Shown: in pieces, positions 10,194 through 61,711 of the stretch
Numbering within the stretch: the stretch's first letter is position 1
Layout of the letters: every line of letters begins with the position of its first letter
NCBI RefSeq assembly: GCF_014805685.1
Contig: NC_060906.1
Span: forward strand, 7,036,060-7,100,059
Direction of reading: 5' to 3'
Length of the DNA stretch: 64,000 bases
DNA from: Silurus meridionalis
Lineage: Eukaryota > Chordata > Actinopteri > Siluriformes > Siluridae
Program-made: the position numbers and the translations under genes
Notes under the pieces: generated by a model
Databases searched by the model: none
What the model was told of the DNA's origin: nothing
Seen by the model: the letters and a program-made list of their open reading frames with translations, nothing else

Positions 10194-13100
10194 GTGAGGG
10201 GACTTTTATTTATTTCTTGAAATATCTAAACAGTGCTTCATAAGAAGACGTTTATGTTTTTCCCCTTCTCAGCTCTTCTCAGATCTGTGTCCAAAGACAT
10301 GTGAAAACTTTAAAGCCCTGTGTACTGGGGAGGCAGGCACCTCTCAAAGCCAAGTCATGCTTTGCTATAAAAACACCCTATTTAGCAGAGTAGTGCCTAA
10401 TGTCTGGGTGCAGGGAGGAGGTACTATACCACACACACATACATATAGGTTGGTGAACCCAGCCTACATATTATTCATAACCACATTACCCTTTTCTTCA
10501 GTGGCAAAACAACCAACAAAAATAGTAGGTCAGTTGGATGTAATGTTTTTGTCTGTATTACAGAAATTACAAAACAAAGCAAAGGGAATCGTGGAGAGTC
10601 CATTTATGGTCCAACATTTGCAGGTACATGATTATGGACCGTGCCGCATTTGGCCACAAATATTTAAAAAAAAATAACCAGTCCCTATATTAACTTGGGT
10701 TGCATATAAGAAAACACAAATAATAACGCATATGTTTGTAGACTTGTAAATATATGTAGATTTGTATAAAAACTTGCAGATCATATAATCAGCACTGATG
10801 TCCTGTTCCCAGATGAGAATTTCTCTGTGTCTCACAACAAGCGAGGAATCCTGGGCATGGCCAACCAGGGTCCCCACACTAACAGCTCTCAGTTCTACAT
10901 TACACTACAGCCAGCCCTGTGGATGGACAGAAAATATGTGGCCTTTGGGTAGGTGTAATAGCAGCAATGCTATCTTAGACATACGTCATCTTATAGACCA
11001 CAGATGAACTCTGAGTGCTATTTGTTTTAGATTTCAAGGCTTAAAAAACATACAATGGTTATGCATATATGCGTATAATCTGTCAGCATTTTTAATGAGA
11101 ACATAACTCGCCACAATTATTACTATCTAATTAACATGATTGGCTCATCTTGAAAGTGTCGTTTGATCTTAGATATACAAACCCGATTCCAAAAAAGTTG
11201 GGACACTGTACAAATTGTGAATAAAAAAGGAATGCAATAATTCACAAATCTCATAAACATATTTTATTCACAATAGAATATAGATAACATATGAAATGTT
11301 GAAAGTGAGACATTTTGAAATGTCATGCCAAATATTGGCTCATTTTGGATTTCATGAGAGCTACACATGCCAAAAAAGTTTGGACAGGTAGCAATAAGAG
11401 GCCGCAAAAAAAGTTAAATGTACATATAAGTAACAGCTGGAGGACCAATTTGCAACTTATTAGGTCAATTGGCGACATGATTGGGTATATAAAGAGCCTC
11501 TCAGAGTGGCAGTGTCTCTCAGAAGTCAAGATGGGCAGAGGATCACCAATTCCCCCAATGCTGTGGCCAAAAATAGTGGAGCAATATCGGAAAGGAGTTT
11601 CTCAGAGAAAAATTGCAAGAGTTTGAAGTTATCATCATCTACAGTGCACAATATCATCCAAAATTTGAAGTTCTTTTTGGAAAACTGGGACGCCATGTCA
11701 TCCGGATTAAAGAGGATGAGGACAACCCAAGTTGTTATCAGCGCTCAGTTCAGAAGCCTGCATCTCTGATGGTATGGGGTTGCATGAGTGCGTGTGGCAT
11801 GGGCAGCTTACACATCTGGAAAGGCACCATCAATGCTGAAAGGTATATCCAATTTCTAGAACAACATATGCTCCCATCCAGACATCGTCTCTTTCAGGGA
11901 AGACCTTGCATTTGCAGACCACATACTGCATCAATTACAACATCATGGCTGTGTAGAAGAAGGATCCGGGTACTGAAATGGCCAGTCTGCAGTCCAGATC
12001 TTTCACCCATAGGAAACATTTGCCGCATCATAAAGAGGAAGATGTGACAAAGAAGACCTAAGACAGTTGAGCAACTAGAAGCCTGTATGAGACAAGAATG
12101 GGACAACATTCCTATTCCTAAACTTGAGCAACTTGTCTCCAGATGTTTGCAGACTGTTATAAAAAGAAGAGGGAATGCCACACAGTGGTAAACATGGCCT
12201 TGTCCCAACTTTTTTGAGATGTATTAATGTCATGAAATTTTACATCAACTTATTTTCCCCTTAAAATTATACATTTTCTCTGTTTAAATATTTGATATGT
12301 CATCTATGTTGTATTCTGAATAAAATATTAAAATTTGAAACTTCCACATCATTGCATTCTGTTTTTATTCACAATTAGTACAGTGTCCCAACTTTTTTGG
12401 AATAGGGTTTGTACTTAGCGATGTATAAAGATTGGGCCCCGGGTGGGGAACAAATAGGAACACCCTTTGTATTTCCGAATAAAAAGGAATGCAATAATTC
12501 ACAAATCTCATAAACATATTTTATTCACAATAGAATATAGATAACATATGAAATGTTGAAAGTGAGACATTTTGAAATGTCATGCCAAATATTGGCTCAT
12601 TTTGGATTTCATGAGAGCTACACATGCCAAAAAAGTTTGGACACTGTACAAATTGTGAATAAAAAAGGAATGCAATAATTCACAAATCTCATAAACATAT
12701 TTTATTCACAATAGAATATAGATAACATATGAAATGTTGAAAGTGAGACATTTTGAAATGTCATGCCAAATATTGGCTCATTTTGATTTCATGAGAGCTA
12801 CACATTCCAAAAAGTTGGGACACTGTACAAATTGTGAATAAAAAGGAATGCAATAATTCACAAATCTCATAAACATATTTTATTCACAATAGAATATAGA
12901 TAACATATGAAATGTTGAAAGTGAGACATTTTGAAATGTCATGCCAAATATTGGCTCATTTTGGATTTCATGAGAGCTACACATGCCAAAAAGTTTGGAC
13001 AGGTAGCAATAAGAGGCCGCAAAAAAAGTTAAATGTACATATAAGTAACAGCTGGAGGACCAATTTGCAACTTATTAGGTCAATTGGCGACATGATTGGG

Positions 13101-14527
13101 TATATAAAGAGCCTCTCAGAGTGGCAGTGTCTCTCAGAAGTCAAGATGGGCAGAGGATCACCAATTCCCCCAATGCTGTGGCCAAAAATAGTGGAGCAAT
13201 ATCGGAAAGGAGTTTCTCAGAGAAAAATTGCAAGAGTTTGAAGTTATCATCATCTACAGTGCACAATATCATCCAAAATTTGAAGTTCTTTTTGGAAAAC
13301 TGGGACGCCATGTCATCCGGATTAAAGAGGATGAGGACAACCCAAGTTGTTATCAGCGCTCAGTTCAGAAGCCTGCATCTCTGATGGTATGGGGTTGCTA
13401 TTTATCTGTTGTTGTTGGCATTTGCATTTTCCAACATGACAATGCCAGACCACATACTGCATCAATTACAACATCATGGCTGTGTAGAAGAAGGATCCGG
13501 GTACTGAAATGGCCAGTCTGCAGTCCAGATCTTTCACCCATAGGAAACATTTGCCGCATCATAAAGAGGAAGATGTGACAAAGAAGACCTAAGACAGTTG
13601 AGCAACTAGAAGCCTGTATGAGACAAGAATGGGACAACATTCCTATTCCTAAACTTGAGCAACTTGTCTCCAGACGTTTGCAGACTGTTATAAAAAGAAG
13701 AGGGAATGCCACACAGTGGTAAACATGGCCTTGTCCCAACTTTTTGAGATGTGTTGATGCCATGAAATTTTAAATCAACTTATTTTCCCCTTAAAATTAT
13801 ACATTTTCTCTGTTTAAATATTTGATATGTCATCTATGTTGTATTCTGAATAAAATATTAAAATTTGAAACTTCCACATCATTGCATTCTGTTTTTATTC
13901 ACAATTAGTACAGTGTCCCAACTTTTTTGGAATAGGGTTTGTACTTAGCGATGTATAAAGATTGGGCCCCGGGTGGGGAACAAATAGGAACACCCTTTGT
14001 ATTTCCCGAATCATTAGCAGTCGGGTTTCTAATAAATAACATATTATATATAGAAGATACAAGTTCTTAATATTTGCATCTAAAGTAGTCACATTTAGAC
14101 AAAATTTACTGAATTGCAACAACACTCTATAGTTCAGTTTTATTCATATCTCTCAGAAAAATATGGAAATTACAGAAAGCAAAAGCACCTGTGCTTTTTT
14201 CAGTGGTTAAAATGTATGGTTTTCAACACTATTTATACACTAAGTGTAGGCCATGTCTTAGATGTAACATTAATGAACTGTGGAGATTCAAAACCAGGGA
14301 ATTAAAATATATTTAATACCAACTTCTTTAAAAAAATAGAAATTAAATACAGCCTTCATATTTTTCTTCATGTTGCATTTCCCACTTTTTCTTTCTTTCT
14401 CTCTCTCTTTCCAAGGCAAGTGGTTGAAGGCACCGATGTTCTCAGGAGACTAGAAGAGGTGCCCACTTATAATGAAAGGCCTAAGGAAGACTGCAAGATA
14501 GTCACATGTGGATTGTTTAATCCTTGA
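10131..14527 (+). CDS. ppil6: ppil6, cyclophilin-like PPIL6 (3' part of gene, five exons)
   Basis: The five exons together encode about 190 residues of a cyclophilin-type peptidyl-prolyl isomerase domain, matching the C-terminal two thirds of PPIL6. Order: [12 protein letters not shown] start of the barrel, [65 protein letters not shown], and the end [17 protein letters not shown]. Against cyclophilin A, the catalytic Arg (FHR to FSR), the Gln of QGG and the Asn of MAN are kept. Phe113 is Tyr, the active-site Trp aligns with WMDRK, and His126 is Tyr. Whether it is enzymatically active is unknown. The N-terminal exons were not found in bases 1-10130 and probably lie upstream. Exons join in consistent phase with GT-AG boundaries. 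Confidence 0.92.
10273..10420 (+). CDS. ppil6: ppil6 exon b
   Basis: 148 nt, from [10 protein letters not shown] to VWVQGG plus one base. The acceptor is TTCTCAG and the donor GTACTA. It contains the catalytic Arg (FSRVV) and the QGG motif. Confidence 0.92.
10564..10623 (+). CDS. ppil6: ppil6 exon c
   Basis: 60 nt, reading [14 protein letters not shown] after a codon split across the splice. The acceptor is GTATTACAG and the donor GTACAT. The first residues (EITKQS) are diverged from other PPIL6 proteins. Confidence 0.88.
10813..10948 (+). CDS. ppil6: ppil6 exon d
   Basis: 136 nt, reading [20 protein letters not shown] to RKYVAFG. The acceptor is CTGTTCCCAG and the donor GTAGGT. It carries the MAN and SQFYI active-site segments. 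A 3.5-kb intron full of mariner sequence follows. Confidence 0.93.
11178..12411 (+). mobile_element. Mariner/Tc1-like element, unit 1 (1234 bp)
   Basis: Left end CAAACCCGATTCCAAAAAAG and right end CTTTTTTGGAATAGGGTTTG form inverted repeats flanked by TA. It sits in the last ppil6 intron. The body encodes a decayed transposase: an N-terminal helix-turn-helix ([20 protein letters not shown]), then, after a deletion, [20 protein letters not shown] and [18 protein letters not shown]. The catalytic Glu of SPDLSPIEN is Gly, and the segments with both catalytic Asp are deleted. It cannot encode an active enzyme. Confidence 0.9.
11530..12191 (+). pseudogene. Mariner-like transposase pseudogene, unit 1
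   Basis: Pieces of one transposase lie in different frames: [20 protein letters not shown] at 11531, [11 protein letters not shown] near 11635, [15 protein letters not shown] near 11740 to [43 protein letters not shown] near 11920, and the C-terminus to about 12191. The QHDNARPH segment bearing the second catalytic Asp is lost here but is present in unit 2. Stop codons break the frame. Confidence 0.85.
12414..12475. repeat. Duplicated 3' flank of the mariner element
   Basis: The 62 bp after unit 1, including GATTGGGCCCCGGGTGGGGA, recur almost identically at 13944-14006 after unit 2. The duplication therefore included host flank and was not a second transposition. Confidence 0.93.
12476..13015. 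repeat. ~180-bp tandem repeat, three copies
   Basis: Each unit begins GAATAAAAAGGAATGCAATA and ends near AAGTTTGGACACTGTACAAA. The third unit runs on into the rest of the mariner body. Units are nearly identical, implying recent amplification. Confidence 0.92.
12476..13941 (+). mobile_element. Mariner/Tc1-like element, tandem-duplicated unit 2
   Basis: A second copy joined head to tail to the flank of unit 1, starting at the base equivalent to about 11219, so it lacks its own left terminus. Its first part is further amplified as a ~180-bp tandem repeat (starts near 12476, 12657 and 12836). The right terminus at 13941 is intact. The transposase remnant (about 13145-13722) keeps FQHDNARPH but lacks the [14 protein letters not shown] block found in unit 1. 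Confidence 0.9.
14416..14527 (+). CDS. ppil6: ppil6 last exon
   Basis: The acceptor is TCTTTCCAAG. It reads [20 protein letters not shown] and ends TCGLFNP followed by TGA. The first base completes the Gly codon begun in exon d. The 3'UTR follows; no clear AATAAA was assigned. Confidence 0.93.
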
Positions 14528-14871
14528 TTGACTGCGATGGTCTAAGACTAAAAAATGTTTCACCTGTGTCATCTGTAGTCCACACTCCATTTTTAGCGGT
14601 TTCCTGTACTCATAACCTTTTGATCAGAAACTTTTAGCCATATCATTGCACATAACCGTATCATTGGCATGCACATACTTTTCAACACTCAACATGAGGT
14701 TTGATGTTTGGTTCTGTTGTGTTCCAAGTTCAGACATTTTTCCTGGACCTCTTTCATCAACAAGGTGTTTTCGCTGACCTGTCCTTTATGCAACATTTTT
14801 TGTTTTCTGCGCCAAACTTATATTTGATGTGAACGTTAAACAGAGATCTTTACTAGTACATGCATTTGATT

Positions 14872-15052
14872 GGCAACATTTGCAGCATTTGGTAGACACC
14901 CTTATCCAGAGCGATTTACAATGATCTTATTCATACAGTTGACCAGTTGAGGATTAAGGGCCCAGCAGTGGCATTTTAGCGATGGTGGGATTTGAACTCA
15001 TGACCTTTTGATCAGAAGTCCGTCATAACTTCTTTAACCACTGAGCTACCCC
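14872..15052 (-). mobile_element. tRNA-derived SINE
   Basis: On the minus strand it begins GGGGTAGCTCAGTGGTTAAA (A-box-like) with GAGTTCAAATCCC (B-box-like). It ends with a tail containing GGATAAGGGTGTCTACCAAA, a very common teleost repeat tail. It occupies the short space between ppil6 and enah. Related tail sequence occurs near 36680, and a similar head at 63953. Confidence 0.78.
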
Positions 15053-15179
15053 TTATCACAAGTGACTGAGTCAATATACTAATAGTCAATATTCCTTTTG
15101 AATAATAACTAATCAAGTAATAAGAAACTGTCCACACTGTGGCGTCCGAACAACAGCACTTTCTGCTCACTTGTATTCT

Positions 15180-15603
15180 AGGATTTGGTGGGCGTGGTTA
15201 GTGCTTCGGTGCGTCTCCTACGTATTGTACGTAGCACCGCCCCAATCCCCTTTCTCCAAAAAAAAAGCCTTGCGTCAGGACCGGAGGCGCGCGAGGGGGC
15301 AGTCCAGCGGCGTCTCGCCGCCGCTTTTCGTGGCATTGATCCTTACAATAAAAGCAACATTAAACCCCACTCCCACGTTATCGGAGTTAATACACTCGGG
15401 CTGCTCTGATATTCATTTATATGTCATGTAGATCGGTGTGGGGTTTTGATGAGTTTTCTTTAATTTTTTGGTTGCACTCTCGCGTCTCATTGATTCTCTC
15501 GGACCAGTCCAAGTGCGAACTTCTCCCAAACTCGCGACGGAAAAATCACGCCGCGACTCTGACTTGGTGAACATCTACAGGATCAGCAGAGGAGACCATC
15601 AGC
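15180..15603 (+). promoter_or_regulatory. enah: enah CpG-rich promoter and 5'UTR
   Basis: CpG density rises sharply here compared with the surrounding AT-rich DNA (for example GGAGGCGCGCGAGGGG and GGCGTCTCGCCGCCGC). A CCGCCCCAAT block at about 15237-15246 combines a GC box with a CCAAT-like core. No TATA box is evident, which fits a CpG-island promoter. The transcription start cannot be fixed from sequence alone. The 3' end of the region runs into the enah start codon. Confidence 0.7.
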
Positions 15604-57658
<42,055 letters not shown>

Positions 57659-58026
57659 GTGAGTGTCAAAGTGTTTTTTATTTATTTTGTTTTTGACGAG
57701 TATAGCCTGAGTTGCACAAGTACTAGTCCAAGTGGTTGTTCAAAAAATAAAATGAGGCATCATTATCAAACATTTCAAAACATCATTATTTTATTAAGAG
57801 GTTGGTGGTTCATAAATCACATGAAGTGGGCATGTATGATGTGGGTTAAGTATAAAGGTTTGCAGACAAAAACAAGCCAGGCTTACACAGGATCATTGTG
57901 TACCCATTGCCTTGGATTTCCTTTGCTCTTGATTGATGTTACTATATAAACTCTTTATAGCCCATGGACCTTTCAGTCAGATGTTTCAAAAATAGCAAGA
58001 AACATCAGTATTTAGAATGACTATAC

Positions 58027-59700
58027 GTTTCTTCTTTTTCTTCTTCTTTTTTCGGCTTCTCCCATTAGGGGTCGCATCATCTATCTCCACAACCCCCTGT
58101 CCTCTACATCTGCCTCTGTCACACCAACTACCTGCATATCTTCCTTTACCACATCCATGAACCTCCTTCTTGGCCTTCCTCTTTTCCTCCTTCCTGGTGG
58201 CTCCATCCTCAGCATTCTCCTACCGATATACCCCATGTCCCTCCTCTGCACATGTCCAAACCATCTCAACCTCGCCTCCCTCACCTTGTCTACAAAACAT
58301 CCTACATGCACTGTCCCTCCTAATAAACTAATTTCTAATCCTGTCCATCGTCGTCACTCCTAACGAAAACCTCAACGTCTTCAGCTCTGCTACCTCCAGC
58401 TCCACCTCCTGTCTTTTACTCAATGCCACTGTCTCTAAACCATACAACATCTCAGGTCTCACCACAGTCCTATAAACTTTCCCTTTCACTCTTGCAGATA
58501 CCCTTCTATCACAAATCACTCCTGCCACTCTTCTCCACCCTGCCTGCACTCTTTTCTTTACTTCTCTAACACACTCTCCATTACTCTGCACTGTTGACCC
58601 CAGGTACCTGAACTCCTTCACCTCTTCTCCCTGCAACTGCACCACTCCACTGCCCTCCCTCTTATTCACACACATGTACTTTGTCTTACTCCTACTGACT
58701 TTCATTCCCCTTCTCTCCAGCATGTATCTCCACCTCTCCAGGCTCTTCTCAACCTGCTCACTACTATCACCACAAATGTCAATATCATCCGCAAACATCA
58801 TAGTCCACAGAGACTCCTGTCTGACCTGGTCTGTCAACCTGTCCATCACCACTGCAAACAGAAAAGGTTTTAGAGCCGATCCTTGATGCAGTCCAACCGC
58901 CACCTTAAACCAGTCTGTTGTTCCTACTGCACATTTAACTGCTGTCACACTGTCCTCATACATGTCCTGCACCACCCTCACATACTTCTCTGACACACCT
59001 GACTTCCTCATAGAATACCACAACTTCTCTCTCGGTACGCTTTCTCTAACAAACACACAATACAACCCTTCTGACCTTTTTATACTTCTCCATCAACATT
59101 CTCAAAGCAAATAAGGCGTCTGTAGTGCTCTTCCTCAGCATAAAACCATACTGCTGCTCACAGATGGTCACCTCTTCTCTCAGCCTGGCTTCCACTACTC
59201 TTTCCCATAACTTCATGGTGTGACTGATTAACTTTATTCCCCTGTAGTTACTGCAGGTCTGCACATCTCCCTTATGCTTAAAGATCGGTACCAGCACACT
59301 CCTTCTCCATTCCTCAGGCATCACATTTCAGAATCTTGTTAAACAATCTGGTTAAAAACTCCACTGCCATCTCTCCTAAACATCTCCATGCTTCTACCGG
59401 TATGTCATCTGGTCCTACCGACTTTCCACTCTTCATCCTCTTAATCGCTGCTCTCACTTCCTCCTTACTAATCCTATCCACTTCCTGCTTCCCCATCTCC
59501 ACATCATCCAACCTTCTTTCTCCCTCATTTCCCTCCTTCATCAGCTGCTCAAAATACTCCCTCCAAGATGGAACACACTCAACACACTCTCCTCACTAGT
59601 CAAAACATTTCCGTCTCCATTCTTTATTGCTCTAACTTACAGAACATCCTTCCCAGCTCAGAGAGAAATTCTTTTCTCCTTCCTTAGTGTCCAACTTCTT
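58027..59700 (-). mobile_element. RTE-like LINE, 5'-truncated, antisense in enah intron
   Basis: On the minus strand, conserved reverse transcriptase blocks appear in order: KSGKSVGPDDIPVEAWR, EEWRRSVLVPIFKHKGD, NYRGIKLISHTMKLWERV, GLHQGSALKPFLFAVVMDRL, MMFADDIDICG and RRGMKVSRSKTKYM. The 3' end GACCCCTAATGGGAGAAGCC is followed by (GAA)-rich sequence. The endonuclease is missing or outside this copy. Confidence 0.88.
58081..59541 (-). pseudogene. RTE-like reverse transcriptase pseudogene
   Basis: Four overlapping frames (59541-59314, 59324-59046, 59065-58328, 58311-58081) together give the RT and the C-terminal region ending GVTEADVEDRGLWR. The YxDD-type catalytic box (FADD) is intact. The preceding block reads CVFVRESVPREKLW, so the DLEKAYD segment expected between FV and VPRE, with the motif A Asp, is missing. 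That deletion and the frameshifts make it inactive. Confidence 0.88.
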
Positions 59701-59725
59701 AATTATACAAGAGAGTGCATACTAG

Positions 59726-60931
59726 TGTAACCCTCTTCCTCAATTATACTTTTTCGGGATTTATCATGTGCATGGGGAAATTAATTGATGAGAGGTTACT
59801 AAAATTTATAATTAGGATGCATACACAAAACTGAACTAAACTTCGGACATGCAACTTTAGCTAGAGTGCGGAGAGGCCTGGTTAGCTTGAATATAACTAT
59901 ACTGTGTTCATTTGTTTTTTTCTTGTGAGCATAATACTCCCATGCACATGTACTTAAACACCATAACCCTTATTTGGGAAACAAAGTAAATAAAAGAAAA
60001 CACACCAAATCACACACTCTTAAATATCAGACCACAAATATTGAATGTTAAACAATTTGTATTATTTTTTTAGAACTAGATGAGTTACATTCTCAACATG
60101 TCATCGTAATTCGCATGAAATGACTGAACAATACCCCGGGGTTTATTCCTACTTATAAGTTTCAGTTTTCTGGTACTACAACGTTGGCGTGCTTGTTGGA
60201 GCTCAGTTGAAATTTTTCCAAAGAATATTGTCTGTACTCACGGTTCCTTGGTAACAGAAAGATTATAGTAACCATCTATCCAAACCGTTCTGTCCCATGG
60301 TGAAATACGCAATGAAGAAACCCTACCTGAAGCTCCGTCTTGTCCACGTGCAAAAGACAGACACCTCACGGCCTACAGCGCGAATCCTGAGCACACATAC
60401 AGTAGCAACAGCTACAGCAGCATCCGATGCACACTAGCCAAAAGTTCACAAAATCGAATGAGCTTAACTATTTCTTGTCCAAAAATGTCAATTTCATTTT
60501 AGTTTATAATGTCCATACCCACTCAGAAACTCGGTGGCAAAGTGGGTTTCTAGCTATGTAGTAGCATTTCGCACATGGCTATAGGGTAGCAGTTCGCACA
60601 TGGCTTTGGCGTTAGCTCCACTTCAGTAGAATTTCCGTGGCCGATTTAACCAGCTCCAAATAAAATGCTCACACTCCCGTTTTATCAAAGTTACACACTG
60701 ACAAAAGAAAAAACCCTGAAACAAATAATCCCTCGCTCTTAACTTTGATAACCAGTAATGTAATCGATCATACAAAACTTACAGCTCTCTCACAGCCATC
60801 TCTGTGTGTGGTTTTTTCCCACCCCCTCTATAATCCGATCCGTTACCATACTGCTCTCTGGATCAGAATATACAGTATATCTGTTAACAGAACACAAAAT
60901 AAACAATATATACATTTAGCAAGGTGCCACA
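59726..60931 (-). mobile_element. Putative solo LTR (1.2 kb)
   Basis: Runs TGTAACCCTC...GGTGCCACA and is flanked on both sides by CTAG, a possible 4-bp target duplication. No coding sequence lies inside. TG...CA ends and TGT/ACA symmetry fit an LTR. The orientation is a guess, and a chance 4-bp match cannot be excluded. Confidence 0.45.
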
Positions 60932-61254
60932 CTAGCATGCTGGATGTTGGACATTTTCACCCTTTAAATCCCTGAAAACATTTCTGGTTGTCACTTTATT
61001 TTTATATGTTGCAATTTTGCAATACAGGGGATAAAATTCTGAATTGGATTTAATCTTGAAATCATGCTCTTTCTGGAGTACTGTGCAAACTCTGACTTGT
61101 AGCATAGAACTGAGCGTGGGAAGCACCGCTGGAGAACAGCGATGGCTAGAACCCAAACCACCTGAACTGATTCACTTATAAGTGTTGCATGTGACAGAGA
61201 AATTCATAGACTTTGGCTCACATTCAGCAGTACTATTTTTTGTAGCCAACAGCT

Positions 61255-61420
61255 TCTCATTTCAATTCAGTTTAGATTGAATAGCACTTTTCAAATTGTC
61301 CCAAAGCATAAGCAATTGTAAATTGGAGCACCAGAAATGAGTCCCTATAAGTTTCTCTTTAATGAGCGAGCCAGTGGTGACTCCCTAAGATGGTTTAAGG
61401 AAGAAACCTTAAGCCACTGT
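61255..61420 (-). mobile_element. L2-like LINE tail fragment, antisense
   Basis: TTCAGTTTAGATTGAATAGC, then GACTCCCTAAGATGGTTTAAGG and AAGAAACCTTAAG resemble the complement of L2-type 3'UTRs here (compare 33650-33690). Weak. Confidence 0.5.
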
Positions 61421-61711
61421 AGCAGTTTTTATTAGTTTATTAGTTACTTCTATTCATTAAAGTCCAGATCCATGTTTATGGTTTTTGGGATTAACCCACA
61501 GTATAGATCTTTAGATTGTTCGCAGCACCGAGTGGTCAACAAATCCAATTTCCAAGTTCAATGGAAATATAATAACATTTATTATCTGAAGTCCTCTTCA
61601 GATTCCATTAAACACCCAAATTTTACCATTGGTCTAGAAGTTGCATGAGCATGGGTTCACCTTGAATGTTGATAAGGACACGTACAAGGCAGTGCACCCT
61701 GAACCAATATA

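Noticed and set aside
12476..13015. CRISPR-like or satellite array
   Set aside because: The repeats are ~180 bp with no spacers and belong to the mariner element.
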